Below, piece after piece: positions 37,102 through 46,314 of a DNA stretch of 64,000 nt. How positions within the stretch are numbered: position 1 is the first letter of the stretch; every line of letters starts with the position of its first letter. Made by a program: the position numbers and the translations under genes. Under the pieces are notes generated by a model that saw only the letters and a program-made list of their open reading frames with translations, was not told the DNA's origin and did not search any database. The DNA lies in contig CATOSU010000002.1 of NCBI GenBank assembly GCA_951812615.1, forward strand, positions 1,116,001-1,180,000. The letters are read 5' to 3'. The DNA comes from an uncultured Paracoccaceae bacterium. Lineage in GTDB: Bacteria > Pseudomonadota > Alphaproteobacteria > Rhodobacterales > Rhodobacteraceae.

Positions 37102-37128
37102 AAGGCGGTGGTTTCCACCGCCTTTTTT
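37102..37128 (+). terminator. Intrinsic terminator of the small peptide gene
   Basis: AAGGCGGTGG (37102-37111), loop TTT, CCACCGCCTT (37115-37124), then a run of T to 37128. This is a perfect 10-bp stem with a short loop and a T-tract. It also lies just after the hemH end on the other strand. Confidence 0.9.
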
Positions 37129-37144
37129 CATTTCTGGCCGATGG

Positions 37145-38194
37145 TCAGTCCAACCATCCCCGCAACTCGGTCTCTGCGATCGATGCCAGAGCGGCGATGT
37201 GATCTTCGTGGTCGTTCAGGCACGGAATGTACATGAATTCCTTCCCGCCTGCGTCCTCAAAACTTTCGCGAATCTCTTCCTGAATCTCTTCCAGCGTTTC
37301 GATGCAGTCGGCTGAAAACGCAGGCGCAATCACTGCAATGTTTTTCTTGCCGTCTTCTTTGGCAAGCCGTGCGACTTCTTCGACCGTGTAAGGCCGCAGC
37401 CATTCTTCGGGACCGAACACGGACTGGAACGTCGTTGTCAGGTCGGTGTCTGCCCAGCCCAGCCGTTCGCGGAGCAGCCGCGTCGTCTTCTGGCATTGGC
37501 AATGATATGGGTCGCCCTCGGTCAGGTAGCGTAGCGGCATGCCGTGATAGGAAACGACCAGCATATCCGGGCGCGGAATCAGGTCGGCATAGGCCCGTTC
37601 AACGGATCCGGCCAGCGCGTCAATATATTGGGGATGCTCGAAATAGGCCGGAACCGTGCGCGCGGCAGGCATCCATTTTTCATCCATCAGCGCGCGGAAA
37701 AACTGATCGTTGGCGGTCGCAGACGTGGCGCCGGCATATTGCGGGTAGAGCGGGAAGAACAGGATGCGCTGACACCCGGCCTCGACCATTTCACGAACTT
37801 TGGATTTGGTCGAAGGGTTGCCATAGCGCATGCAGAAATCGACCAATACGTCGTCACCGAATTTCCCGGTCAGCGCGGCGGACAGGCCTTCGGTTTGATC
37901 ACGGGTGATGGTCATCAGAGGGCTTTCCCCCAGATCTTCGTTCCAGATCGATTTGTACGCGGCACCGCTGGAGAACGGGCGCTTGGTCAGAATTACGGTC
38001 TGAAGCAGTGGTTGCCATTTCCACGGGGCGTAGTCGATTACACGCCGGTCCGACAGAAATTCACTCAGGTAACGGCGCATCGACCAGTAGCCGTAGTCGT
38101 CCGGAGTGCCGAGATTGGCGATCAGAACACCGGTTTTTGCCGGTTTGATTGCAGGATGGCCGGCAGGTGTAAAAGCGGATCCGGCGTCTGTCAT
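37145..38194 (-). CDS. hemH: Ferrochelatase
   Basis: HemH inserts ferrous iron into protoporphyrin IX. From ATG 38194 the 349-residue product begins MTDAGSAFTPAGHPA. It contains TGVLIANLGTPD, RRYLSEFLSD, YGNPS, LFFPLYPQYAGATSATA, VVSYHGMPLRYL with the conserved His, and APAFSADCIETLEEI. The frame is open 11 codons upstream, where an ATG also exists. With hemJ at 3.7 kb, two late haem-pathway genes are in the window. Confidence 0.94.
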   Translation of the reverse strand: MTDAGSAFTPAGHPAIKPAKTGVLIANLGTPDDYGYWSMRRYLSEFLSDRRVIDYAPWKWQPLLQTVILTKRPFSSGAAYKSIWNEDLGESPLMTITRDQTEGLSAALTGKFGDDVLVDFCMRYGNPSTKSKVREMVEAGCQRILFFPLYPQYAGATSATANDQFFRALMDEKWMPAARTVPAYFEHPQYIDALAGSVERAYADLIPRPDMLVVSYHGMPLRYLTEGDPYHCQCQKTTRLLRERLGWADTDLTTTFQSVFGPEEWLRPYTVEEVARLAKEDGKKNIAVIAPAFSADCIETLEEIQEEIRESFEDAGGKEFMYIPCLNDHEDHIAALASIAETELRGWLD

Positions 38195-38248
38195 GTCTTT
38201 TTCCCGTCGATGGCTATCGCGCTGCACATAGCGGGCTGAGCGTGGCGG

Positions 38249-39067
38249 TCAATCCGGCAGGTCGAATTCGTCCGTGTCCAGCGCGTCTGCCAATCGCGCG
38301 GCGGCGCTGCCGGGTCGCAGGGGCTGCGGCTGGCTGTCGGCGGGCGCCCATCCCGTCAGGGTGACCAGCTCGAACCGGGCCGGAACACGGCCGTTGTCCT
38401 GACGCAGCCTGCTGTCATACAGCCGGGCCGCGATGTCGAACATGGCCTTGCGGCTGAAATCGCGGCGCCGGTCCGTTAGGGCATTTGTTTCGCCCATTGC
38501 CCGGAGATCCAGCATCAGGTGCCAGACATCCCTGTATTCGGCTGTCAGAACCTCGCTGTCGGCGACCGGCAGGGCAAATCCCGCCCGCTGCAGCAACCCG
38601 CCGAGATCACGAATATCCGCCATCGGGCTGACGCGTGGGGACAATCCACCGGTAACCTGCGCTTCGGCATCCCGCAGGGCATCGCGCAGGCCCGAAAGGG
38701 TTGATCCGCCCAGCAACACGGCAATGAACAATCCGTCCTCCCGCAACGCCCGGCGGCATTGAATCATTTGCCCGACCGGGTCGTTCGACCAGTGCAGGCA
38801 CATGGCGTGCACGACAAGGTCACAGCTTTGCGGGTCCAGCGCCAGAACGTCACTGTCCTCCAGCGTTCGGGTTTGCGGGATCAGGTCCGACCACAGGTCC
38901 GGAAAGGGCGTGACGACCGAGGCTTCGGTAAACGTTCTGTTAATCAGACTCAGGCGATCCTCGATCAGGTCCCGCGCGGCCTCATGCAGGAACAATGCCT
39001 GCTTGCTGGCCCTGCGGCGGTGATGGATCAGGACCGACCGGTCGAAGAGAGGGGGCGGCGCAGTCAT
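38249..39067 (-). CDS. BioC/NDUFAF5-like SAM methyltransferase family protein
   Basis: The 272-residue product resembles the NDUFAF5/BioC-like family. It starts with PPPLFDRSVLIHHRRRAS and has LVVHAMCLHWSNDPVGQMIQCRRALREDGLFIAVLLGGSTLSGLRDAL and SPRVSPMADIRDLGGLLQRAGF. The glycine-rich SAM motif I expected near residues 55-75 is poorly preserved, so SAM binding may be atypical. The role is not known; in mitochondria the relative hydroxylates a Complex I subunit. It diverges from comF. Confidence 0.75.
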   Translation of the reverse strand: MTAPPPLFDRSVLIHHRRRASKQALFLHEAARDLIEDRLSLINRTFTEASVVTPFPDLWSDLIPQTRTLEDSDVLALDPQSCDLVVHAMCLHWSNDPVGQMIQCRRALREDGLFIAVLLGGSTLSGLRDALRDAEAQVTGGLSPRVSPMADIRDLGGLLQRAGFALPVADSEVLTAEYRDVWHLMLDLRAMGETNALTDRRRDFSRKAMFDIAARLYDSRLRQDNGRVPARFELVTLTGWAPADSQPQPLRPGSAAARLADALDTDEFDLPD

Positions 39068-39107
39068 ATGCGCTGGATAGGCGATACGCTCTGGAATTCA
39101 AGCCGCA

Positions 39108-39812
39108 TTGCGCCTTTTGTACCCGCCGCGCTGCATCGGGTGCGGGGATCTTGTGGATAGCGATTTCGGGCTGTGTGGCCCGTGCTGGCGGGACACGCCG
39201 TTCATCGCCGGCCCGGTCTGCGACGGGTGCGGCTCACCTTTACCCGGTCCCGGGGATGGGCACCGTCTGGAATGCGATGACTGTCTTCAGTCACCCAGAC
39301 GCTGGCGTCAGGGACGGGCGGCGCTGTTGTATGCAGCGGGTGCGCGCAAACTGGTTCTGGCCCTGAAACACGGTGACCGGCAGGATATCGTGCGGCCTGC
39401 CGGGCGGTGGCTGGCGGATGCCGCGGACCCGCTGCTTGGTTGCGATCCGGTTGTTGCGCCGGTGCCGCTGCATCGCGGCCGCCTGCTGAAGCGCCGCTAT
39501 AATCAATCCGCGCTGCTGGCGGGTTCGATGGCAGCATGGCGCGGTCTGGATCTGTGTCCGGACCTGCTGATCCGCACCCGCAGAACCGCGTCTCTGGACG
39601 GAAAAGACCGTCAGACCCGATGTGATGAGCTGACCGGCGCAATCGCGGTTCACCCGGAACGCGCACCGCGATTTGAGGGACGTCCCGTTTTACTGATTGA
39701 TGACGTTATGACCACTGGTGCCACGCTGGACGCCTGTACGGCTGCTTGTTTCGGCGCTGGCATCACTGACGTTTGCGTGTTGGTACTGGCACGCGTTGCA
39801 AACGGATACTAA
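39108..39812 (+). CDS. comF: ComF-family amidophosphoribosyltransferase-like protein
   Basis: The 234-residue product has an N-terminal double zinc ribbon (CIGCG, CGPCW, CDGCGSPL, CDDC, about residues 9-60). A phosphoribosyltransferase domain follows with the PRPP loop LLIDDVMTTGAT. Homologues are linked to DNA uptake in competent bacteria; elsewhere the role is unclear. The start is odd: only TTG 39108 is a normal initiator, while the family-like IQAAL sequence just upstream suggests initiation at ATT 39096. It is followed by grxC. Confidence 0.83.
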   Translation: MRLLYPPRCIGCGDLVDSDFGLCGPCWRDTPFIAGPVCDGCGSPLPGPGDGHRLECDDCLQSPRRWRQGRAALLYAAGARKLVLALKHGDRQDIVRPAGRWLADAADPLLGCDPVVAPVPLHRGRLLKRRYNQSALLAGSMAAWRGLDLCPDLLIRTRRTASLDGKDRQTRCDELTGAIAVHPERAPRFEGRPVLLIDDVMTTGATLDACTAACFGAGITDVCVLVLARVANGY

Positions 39813-39847
39813 ATCCGGGAAAAGAGGCAAACTCTGGGAACAGTTGC

Positions 39848-40105
39848 ATGAAACCCGTCGAAATTTTCACGTCTCCGATGTGTGGCTTCTGCCACGCCGC
39901 CAAACGCCTTTTATCGCAAAAGGGCGTGTCATTCTCCGAAGTCGACATCTGGGCAGAACCGGACCGCAAAGCTGAAATGATCCAGCGTGCGAACGGGGGC
40001 CGCACGGTCCCGCAGATCTTCATCGGTGATCAGCATGTCGGTGGCTGCGACGAGCTCTACGCGCTCGAACGTTCGGGCAAGCTGGATCCGTTGCTTGCCG
40101 CGTGA
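39848..40105 (+). CDS. grxC: Glutaredoxin 3
   Basis: The 85-residue product is a dithiol glutaredoxin with active site CGFC at about residues 12-15 and the glutathione-binding TVPQIFIGDQHVGGCDEL. It reduces disulfides using glutathione. The ATG at 39848 gives the normal family length; a longer in-frame start at 39773 overlaps comF. The next gene starts inside its stop codon (TGATG). Confidence 0.94.
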   Translation: MKPVEIFTSPMCGFCHAAKRLLSQKGVSFSEVDIWAEPDRKAEMIQRANGGRTVPQIFIGDQHVGGCDELYALERSGKLDPLLAA

Positions 40106-40935
40106 TGCGCGTTGCTCTGGTACAACTGACCAGCTCGGATGATCCCCGGGCCAATCTGGACCGGACCGTTTCCATGATCAGGGACGGGGCGGATCAGGGT
40201 GCCCAATTCGTGCTGACCCCCGAAGTGACCAATTGCGTTTCTGCCAGCCGCTCGCATCAGAACGCTGTCCTGCAGACCGAGCAAGAGGATCAGACGCTGG
40301 CCGCGTTGCGCGGGCTGGCAGCGGAACTGAGCATCTGGCTCCTGATCGGTTCGCTTGCCCTGAAGACGGGCGACACGGACGGGAGGTTTGCCAACCGGTC
40401 CTTTCTGATTTCACCCGCAGGCGATATCGTGGCCCGGTATGACAAGATCCACATGTTCGATGTTCAGGTGTCGGAAACGGAAACCTACCGCGAATCATCC
40501 GGTTATCGGCCGGGAAACCGCGCCGTTGTCGCCGATATCGGCGATGCGGTTGTCGGAATGACCATTTGCTATGATGTCAGATTTCCGCATCTGTACCGGA
40601 CGCTGGCTCAGGCCGGCGCCGGCATTCTGACCGTTCCATCTGCTTTTTCACCGGTCACCGGCGATGCGCATTGGCATACCCTGCTTCGGTCCCGCGCCAT
40701 AGAAACCGGGTGCTTTGTTCTGGCGCCGGCACAAACCGGGCGGCATCCTGCGTCAAGCGGGCGGGAAAGACAGACATACGGCCGTTCTCTTGCCGTCGCG
40801 CCGTGGGGCGATGTGCTTCTGGATGCCGGAACCGAATCGGGGGTATACACGGCTGACCTTGATCTGGACGCAACAGACCGGGCCCGTGCGCGGATCCCCA
40901 GCTATGCGGCGGATGTTCCGTTTGGGGGCGTGTGA
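40105..40935 (+). CDS. Carbon-nitrogen hydrolase (Nit/deaminated glutathione amidase type)
   Basis: The 276-residue product has the nitrilase triad: Glu40 (TPEVTN), Lys114 (YDKIHMFD) and Cys155 (CYDVRFPH). The neighbourhood with glutaredoxin and the sequence type suggest deaminated glutathione amidase or omega-amidase. That is inference, since the fold alone does not define the substrate. It overlaps grxC upstream and the MarR gene downstream by one base each, suggesting a comF-grxC-nit-marR operon. Confidence 0.88.
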   Translation: MRVALVQLTSSDDPRANLDRTVSMIRDGADQGAQFVLTPEVTNCVSASRSHQNAVLQTEQEDQTLAALRGLAAELSIWLLIGSLALKTGDTDGRFANRSFLISPAGDIVARYDKIHMFDVQVSETETYRESSGYRPGNRAVVADIGDAVVGMTICYDVRFPHLYRTLAQAGAGILTVPSAFSPVTGDAHWHTLLRSRAIETGCFVLAPAQTGRHPASSGRERQTYGRSLAVAPWGDVLLDAGTESGVYTADLDLDATDRARARIPSYAADVPFGGV

Positions 40936-41372
40936 TGGCAGATGATCTCACCACACTGGCAGCCTCGCTGTTCAGCGAGATTCTGGTGGCCGATCAGCTG
41001 GTCCGCAGCCGGCTGAGCCGCGTTTTGCCGAAAGGCATGGAGCTATCGCATTTCAATGTGTTGAACCATCTTGCCTTTGTCAGCGGCGAACGCACGCCCG
41101 CGCAGCTGGCCGATATGCTTCATGTCACGCGCGGCGCGATGACCAACACAGTGAACAAGCTGGAATGGGCCGGGTATATCCATGTCCGCCCGGATTGGGA
41201 CGACGCCCGCAGCAAGCTGGTTTCACTCAGCCCGGCCGGTCGCCGCGCCCGCGATCAGGCGATCAGTGATATCACGCCGATCATCACCCAGGTGGTAGAG
41301 GAACTGGGCACGGAAAAAGTGCGCGCTGCGGTTCCGGTTCTGCGGGAATTGCGGCTCAAGCTGGAGTCCTGA
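40935..41372 (+). CDS. MarR-family transcriptional regulator
   Basis: The 145-residue product has the MarR winged helix-turn-helix: [68 protein letters not shown]. It has a helical C-terminal dimerisation part. It may regulate its own operon, but no palindrome was identified. Its 3' end overlaps the ubiG end by 17 bp on the opposite strand. Confidence 0.9.
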   Translation: MADDLTTLAASLFSEILVADQLVRSRLSRVLPKGMELSHFNVLNHLAFVSGERTPAQLADMLHVTRGAMTNTVNKLEWAGYIHVRPDWDDARSKLVSLSPAGRRARDQAISDITPIITQVVEELGTEKVRAAVPVLRELRLKLES

Positions 41373-42114
41373 GACTGGCGGTCACGTAGTTGACGCTCAG
41401 ATCACGATCGCTGATTCGCCACGACCAGTTCATCGGATTGAACACAAAGCCCTTGCGGTCCACGGGCGACAGGTCGGCCTGTCGCAACAAGTCATAGAGT
41501 TCGTCCGGGGTGATGAATTTCTGCCATTCATGGGTGCCGCGCGGCAGCCAGCGCATGACAACTTCGGCCCCGACAATTGCGACGGCATAAGATTTCGGGT
41601 TGCGGTTGATCGTCGAACAGATGTGCAGCCCACCGGGTTTCAGCAGTGCATGGCACGCGGTCAGGTAGGCCAATGGATCCGCCACATGTTCGACCACTTC
41701 CATGTTCAGGATGACATCGAACTGTTCCCCGGCTTCGGCCAGCGCTTCGGCGGTGGTGTTGCGATAGTCGATCGACAAACCGGATCGTTCCGCATGAATA
41801 CGGGCCACCGGAATGTTGCCTCCGGCAGCATCGGCGCCAATCACCTCGGCCCCCAGACGCGCCATCGGTTCGCTGAGCAGCCCGCCGCCGCACCCGATAT
41901 CCAGCAGGCGAAGGCCGGAAAAGGGATTCGGCTGGCTCAGGTCGCGGTCGAATTCTCCGGCGATCTGAGCGGTGATATAGTCCAGCCGGCAGGGGTTCAG
42001 CATGTGAAGCGGTTTGAATTTGCCGTGAGGATCCCACCATTCGTCGGCCATCGCCTCGAATTTCGCGACTTCGCCGGGATCGACAGTATTTGTTGCAGCC
42101 TGCATGCGGAACAT
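41356..42114 (-). CDS. ubiG: Ubiquinone biosynthesis O-methyltransferase
   Basis: UbiG performs both O-methylations in ubiquinone synthesis. The product has [34 protein letters not shown] near the N terminus. SAM motif I is [20 protein letters not shown], followed by VVEHVADP and the C-terminal [12 protein letters not shown]. Start choice is between 42114 (MFRMQAAT) and 42105 (MQAAT). I used 42114 because AAGAG is placed upstream. The frame continues upstream without a family match. It diverges from pip with a 41-bp gap. Confidence 0.93.
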   Translation of the reverse strand: MFRMQAATNTVDPGEVAKFEAMADEWWDPHGKFKPLHMLNPCRLDYITAQIAGEFDRDLSQPNPFSGLRLLDIGCGGGLLSEPMARLGAEVIGADAAGGNIPVARIHAERSGLSIDYRNTTAEALAEAGEQFDVILNMEVVEHVADPLAYLTACHALLKPGGLHICSTINRNPKSYAVAIVGAEVVMRWLPRGTHEWQKFITPDELYDLLRQADLSPVDRKGFVFNPMNWSWRISDRDLSVNYVTASLRTPA

Positions 42115-42155
42115 CCGTGTACTCTTGTGCGTGCTTGCACTTGTATAGGGCGGAA

Positions 42156-43133
42156 ATGGATAGAAACCCGGATCAAAAGCGCGCAGTCCAATATCTGTAC
42201 CCGCCGGTCGACCCGTTCGACCAGCAGATGGTCGATGTCGGACAGTCGCACAGGATCTATGTAGAGCAATGCGGAAACCCAAAAGGTGTGCCCGTTGTCG
42301 TTTTACATGGCGGTCCGGGTGGTGGCTGTAGCCCGGCGATGCGCCGCTATTTCAATCCGCAGGTTTTTCGCATCATCCTTTTTGATCAGCGCGGTTGCGG
42401 CAGGTCACGACCACATGCCAGCGTTTCGGACAACACCACCTGGCATCTGGTGGCGGATATCGAGAACATCCGAACCTTGCTGGGGATTGACAGCTGGCTG
42501 GTGTTCGGTGGCAGCTGGGGCGCGACACTGGGGCTGGTCTATGCGCAGACGTATCCAGAGCGTGTTGCCCACCTGATTCTGCGCGGCGTATTCACGATGA
42601 CACAGGCCGAGCTGGATTGGTTCTATGGTGGCGGGGCCGGCAAATTCTGGCCGGAAACCTGGGAACGTTTCATTGCCCCGATTGCCGAGCAAGAGCGCGG
42701 AAACCTGATCGAGGCCTATCACCGGAAACTGTTTTGCGGCGATGTTGCTGTCGAGATGCGTTATGCGCGCAGCTGGGCGTCATGGGAAAACGCGCTGGCG
42801 TCAATTCATTCGGCAGGATCATCCGGTGACAGCCCGGGGGAATACGCACGCGCATTTGCGCGACTGGAAAACCACTATTTCATGAATGGCGGGTTTCTGG
42901 AGGAGGATGGACACATCCTGAATAACATGCACCGGATCGCCAAGATTCCCGGCGTTGTGGTTCAGGGCCGCTATGACATGATCTGCCCGCCCAGCGCGGC
43001 CTGGGAACTGACCCGCCGCTGGCCGTCCAGCGATCTGAGGATGGTTCGGAACGCGGGCCATGCCCTGTCTGAGCCGGGGATCAGCGCCGAACTGGTGCGG
43101 ATCATGGACCAAATCGGAATGGAAATGCGCTGA
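42156..43133 (+). CDS. pip: Proline iminopeptidase
   Basis: This is an alpha/beta-hydrolase that removes N-terminal proline from peptides. The 325-residue product has [14 protein letters not shown] (oxyanion region), [12 protein letters not shown], the nucleophile elbow GGSWG with Ser120, and [10 protein letters not shown] followed by AGHA carrying the catalytic His. These are characteristic of the S33 prolyl aminopeptidases. AGGGCGGA precedes the ATG. The next gene starts one base after the stop. Confidence 0.93.
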   Translation: MDRNPDQKRAVQYLYPPVDPFDQQMVDVGQSHRIYVEQCGNPKGVPVVVLHGGPGGGCSPAMRRYFNPQVFRIILFDQRGCGRSRPHASVSDNTTWHLVADIENIRTLLGIDSWLVFGGSWGATLGLVYAQTYPERVAHLILRGVFTMTQAELDWFYGGGAGKFWPETWERFIAPIAEQERGNLIEAYHRKLFCGDVAVEMRYARSWASWENALASIHSAGSSGDSPGEYARAFARLENHYFMNGGFLEEDGHILNNMHRIAKIPGVVVQGRYDMICPPSAAWELTRRWPSSDLRMVRNAGHALSEPGISAELVRIMDQIGMEMR

Positions 43134-43134
43134 G

Positions 43135-43959
43135 ATGACCCGGGTTGACCGCCGTGCCCTGTTTGCATCCGGTGCCGCCGCAGCATTGCTGGCGGCGACG
43201 GGCGTTTCGCTGGCGGGGGCGCCAAAGCGGGGCGGGCACCTGCGGATTGCCGTGCCGCGGGCCGCATCCGGGCTGGCACCGGAAGCGTCGGCAGCCGTGT
43301 TTGAAACACTGACCGAACTGACGCCGGAAGGTATTCTGCAGGGGCGGCTGGCCACTGAATGGCGGGCGTCGGGGGATGCCAAGACTTGGGATCTGACAGT
43401 GCGTCCGGATGTTCTGTTTCACGACGGCATGCCGATGACCGCCGAGGATGTGGCAGCGTCGCTGGAACAGGCGCCGGTCGGCCTGCCGGCCCTGTCACGG
43501 GTGGACGTAACGTCAGACATAACGCTGCAGCTGGAACTGACCGACGGTGATCCGCACCTGCCGATTCGGCTGACGGATCCCGGCTGTATGGTGCGCCCTG
43601 CCCGGGATGCCGACCGGGACGGCCTGATCGGGACCGGGCTCTATGCGGTGCGCCATGTGACGGCGGGCGGTGGGCTGGTCGCGGTTCGGGTCGACACGCA
43701 TTATTCCGCACAAGCGGGATGGGCGGACCGGGTGGATATCGTCGCGCTGTCTGATCCGCGGGTCCGGTCGCGCGCATTCAACGAAGGATTGGTCGATACC
43801 GTGCTTGCCCCGGATTGCGACAGCATAAAGCTGGCGCATGGGACCCGCTGCCTGCCGGCGGATGCGGACCCCGTTCTGGTGGCGCGGAACACCGTTGGCA
43901 TCCCCGCCGCCACCACGTCCGGCGACAGCCGGATGGCGGAAAGGTTCTGGCTGATCTGA
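43135..43959 (+). CDS. Short solute-binding protein (SBP_bac_5-like), Tat-type signal
   Basis: The 274-residue product starts [22 protein letters not shown], a twin-arginine-like signal. It continues with features of oligopeptide/nickel-binding proteins: [50 protein letters not shown] and GTGLYAV. It is about half the usual 500 residues, so the second lobe is largely missing. No permease or ATPase genes are adjacent. It may be a remodelled binding protein with another role. It is the last gene before the rimP leader. Confidence 0.72.
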   Translation: MTRVDRRALFASGAAAALLAATGVSLAGAPKRGGHLRIAVPRAASGLAPEASAAVFETLTELTPEGILQGRLATEWRASGDAKTWDLTVRPDVLFHDGMPMTAEDVAASLEQAPVGLPALSRVDVTSDITLQLELTDGDPHLPIRLTDPGCMVRPARDADRDGLIGTGLYAVRHVTAGGGLVAVRVDTHYSAQAGWADRVDIVALSDPRVRSRAFNEGLVDTVLAPDCDSIKLAHGTRCLPADADPVLVARNTVGIPAATTSGDSRMAERFWLI

Positions 43960-43975
43960 CACCGGTTCTGGCCCC

Positions 43976-44004
43976 TTGCGGATCCTTGCCAACTTCCATA
44001 TATG
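43976..44004 (+). promoter_or_regulatory. Candidate promoter of the rimP-nusA-infB operon
   Basis: TTGCGG at 43976-43981 and TATATG at 43999-44004 are 17 bp apart, just after the stop of the solute-binding gene. Transcription would begin near 44010 and give a leader of about 80 bases that contains the terminator at 44058-44082. Confidence 0.45.
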
Positions 44005-44057
44005 ACCTCCAACAGCGGCGCTTCGGTTCCCGGAACCGAGGCCCCACCGGAAATCAG

Positions 44058-44082
44058 ACGGGCCGCGGGCCCGTTTTTTTTT
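44058..44082 (+). terminator. Premature (attenuator-type) terminator in the rimP leader
   Basis: ACGGGCC (44058-44064), loop GCG, GGCCCGT (44068-44074), then nine T to 44082. The rimP ribosome binding site (GCAGGA) begins two bases later, so no promoter fits after it and the operon must read through. A second hairpin, CGGTTCC-C-GGAACCG, lies upstream, and GGCCC near 44040 could pair with GGGCC of the terminator's left arm. A known alphaproteobacterial rimP-leader RNA class (Rfam 'rimP', recalled, not searched) has this position. Confidence 0.8.
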
Positions 44083-44093
44083 GCGCAGGAAAA

Positions 44094-44672
44094 ATGTCGA
44101 ACGACCTTATTGCAAAAACAGCGATGGATCGCCGCCTTGCCGAGATCATTACGCCGGTGATCGAGGATCTGGGCTATGAGCTGGTTCGTGTACGCCTGAT
44201 GTCGGGAAAAACCGCGACGCTTCAGGTCATGGCCGACCGTCCCGGCGGTGGGATCGAAGTAGACGACTGCGCGGAAATTTCGAACGCGATCAGTGCCATT
44301 CTGGACGTCGAGGACCCGATCACCGACGCCTACACGCTGGAGGTTTCCAGCCCCGGTATCGACCGACCGCTGACCCGGCTCAAGGATTTCGATCTGTTCG
44401 AAGGATACGAGGTCAAGCTGGAAACAGCCGAGCTGATCGATGGCCGACGCCGGTTCAAGGGTGAACTGGCCGGTGTCGACGACGACGAAGTTCTGATCAA
44501 TGTCGATGAGGGTACGATTGGCCTGAAGTTCGACTGGCTCAGCGATGCCAAGCTGGTGCTGACCGATGATCTGATTCGCGAAATGCTGAAGCAGAAGAAA
44601 TCTGCCGGCGCCCTGAACGAATCAGAATTTGACGAGATAAAGACAGAGACCCCGAAAGTGGAGGAGCAGTGA
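44094..44672 (+). CDS. rimP: Ribosome maturation factor RimP
   Basis: RimP assists late 30S subunit assembly. From ATG 44094 the 192-residue product starts [31 protein letters not shown]. It contains [27 protein letters not shown] and [16 protein letters not shown], the family signature. Its C-terminal tail is K/E rich. It overlaps nusA by one base (TGATG). The longer upstream frame runs through the terminator hairpin and is rejected. Confidence 0.95.
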   Translation: MSNDLIAKTAMDRRLAEIITPVIEDLGYELVRVRLMSGKTATLQVMADRPGGGIEVDDCAEISNAISAILDVEDPITDAYTLEVSSPGIDRPLTRLKDFDLFEGYEVKLETAELIDGRRRFKGELAGVDDDEVLINVDEGTIGLKFDWLSDAKLVLTDDLIREMLKQKKSAGALNESEFDEIKTETPKVEEQ

Positions 44673-46291
44673 TGGCAATCACATCCGCAAACCAGCTGGA
44701 GCTGTTGCAGACCGCAGAAGCTGTAGCCCGCGAAAAGATGATCGACCCCGGTCTGGTGGTTGAAGCGATGGAAGAAAGCCTCGCCCGGGCGGCCAAGAGC
44801 CGATACGGCGCGGAAATGGACATTCGCGTGTCCATCGATCGCAAGACCGGCAAAGCGACGTTTACGCGCGTTCGTACCGTGGTCGACGAAGAAGAGCTGG
44901 AAAACTATCAGGCCGAATTCACCATTGATCAGGCCAAGCAATATCTGGACGATCCCAAGGTCGGCGATCAGTTCATCGAAGAAGTGCCGCCGGTTGAAAT
45001 GGGCCGGATCGCCGCGCAATCGGCGAAACAGGTGATCCTGCAGAAGGTCCGCGAAGCCGAGCGTGACCGCCAGTACGAAGAATTCAAGGACCGTGCCGGC
45101 ACGATCATCAACGGCGTGGTCAAGCGCGAGGAATACGGCAACGTCATCGTCGATGTCGGTGCCGGCGAAGCCGTGCTGCGCCGCAACGAAAAGATTGGCC
45201 GCGAAAGCTATCGTCCGAATGATCGCATCCGCTGTTTCATCAAGGATGTGCGCCGCGAACCGCGCGGACCGCAGATTTTCCTGTCCCGGACCGCGCCGGA
45301 ATTCATGGCTGAACTGTTCAAGATGGAAGTGCCGGAAATCTACGATGGCATCATCGAGATCAAGGCCGTTGTCCGTGACCCGGGTTCACGCGCCAAGATC
45401 GCAGTGATTTCCTATGACGGGTCTATCGACCCTGTCGGGGCCTGTGTCGGTATGCGCGGGTCGCGCGTGCAGGCGGTTGTGAATGAACTGCAGGGTGAAA
45501 AGATCGACATCATCCCGTGGAACGAAGATCAGCCGACTTTCCTTGTGAACGCGCTGCAGCCGGCCGAAGTGTCCAAGGTGGTTCTGGATGAAGAAGCCGA
45601 GCGGATCGAAGTGGTCGTTCCCGAGGATCAGCTGAGCCTTGCCATCGGTCGCCGCGGCCAGAACGTGCGGCTGGCCAGCCAGCTGACCAATCTGGACATC
45701 GACATCATGACCGAGGCCGAGGAAAGCGCCCGGCGTCAGGCCGAATTCGAGCAGCGCACCAAGCTGTTTATGGATTCGCTGGATCTGGACGAGTTTTTTG
45801 CCCAGCTTCTGGTGTCCGAAGGGTTCACCAACCTTGAAGAGGTTGCCTATGTGGAACTGGACGAACTGCTGGTCATCGACGGTGTCGATGAAGGAACGGC
45901 AGAAGAGCTTCAGGCCCGTGCGCGCGACTTCCTCGAAGCGCAGGCCCGCGCCGCGCTGGAAAACGCCCGCGCGCTGGGTGTCGAAGACAGTCTGGTTGAT
46001 TTCGAGGGCCTGACACCCCAGATGATCGAGGCGCTGGCCAAGGACGGGGTGAAGAACCTGGAAGATTTCGCAACCTGCGCCGACTGGGAACTGGCCGGTG
46101 GCTGGACCACGGTGGATGGTGAGCGCGTCAAGGATGACGGCCTGCTTGAAGAATTCGATGTTTCGCTCGAAGAGGCGCAGCATCTGGTCATGACGGCCCG
46201 TATCCTGCTGGGTTGGGTTGATCCGGCGGATCTTGAAAAAGAGGAAGAAGAACTCGACGAAGATGCCGCAACAGAGGAGGCCGGGGCCTGA
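44672..46291 (+). CDS. nusA: Transcription termination/antitermination protein NusA
   Basis: NusA binds RNA polymerase and RNA and modulates pausing, termination and antitermination. The 539-residue product has an N-terminal polymerase-binding domain, an S1 domain (about 130-200, GVVKREEYGNVIVDVG), two KH domains (DPGSRAKIAVIS and GACVGMRGSRVQAVVNEL, then AIGRRGQNVRLASQL), and tandem C-terminal acidic repeats. The acidic tail is long. NusA may feed back on the operon's leader terminator; this is inference. Confidence 0.96.
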   Translation: MAITSANQLELLQTAEAVAREKMIDPGLVVEAMEESLARAAKSRYGAEMDIRVSIDRKTGKATFTRVRTVVDEEELENYQAEFTIDQAKQYLDDPKVGDQFIEEVPPVEMGRIAAQSAKQVILQKVREAERDRQYEEFKDRAGTIINGVVKREEYGNVIVDVGAGEAVLRRNEKIGRESYRPNDRIRCFIKDVRREPRGPQIFLSRTAPEFMAELFKMEVPEIYDGIIEIKAVVRDPGSRAKIAVISYDGSIDPVGACVGMRGSRVQAVVNELQGEKIDIIPWNEDQPTFLVNALQPAEVSKVVLDEEAERIEVVVPEDQLSLAIGRRGQNVRLASQLTNLDIDIMTEAEESARRQAEFEQRTKLFMDSLDLDEFFAQLLVSEGFTNLEEVAYVELDELLVIDGVDEGTAEELQARARDFLEAQARAALENARALGVEDSLVDFEGLTPQMIEALAKDGVKNLEDFATCADWELAGGWTTVDGERVKDDGLLEEFDVSLEEAQHLVMTARILLGWVDPADLEKEEEELDEDAATEEAGA

Positions 46292-46314
46292 TCCCAGGTC
46301 CCGGGAACCCGGAA

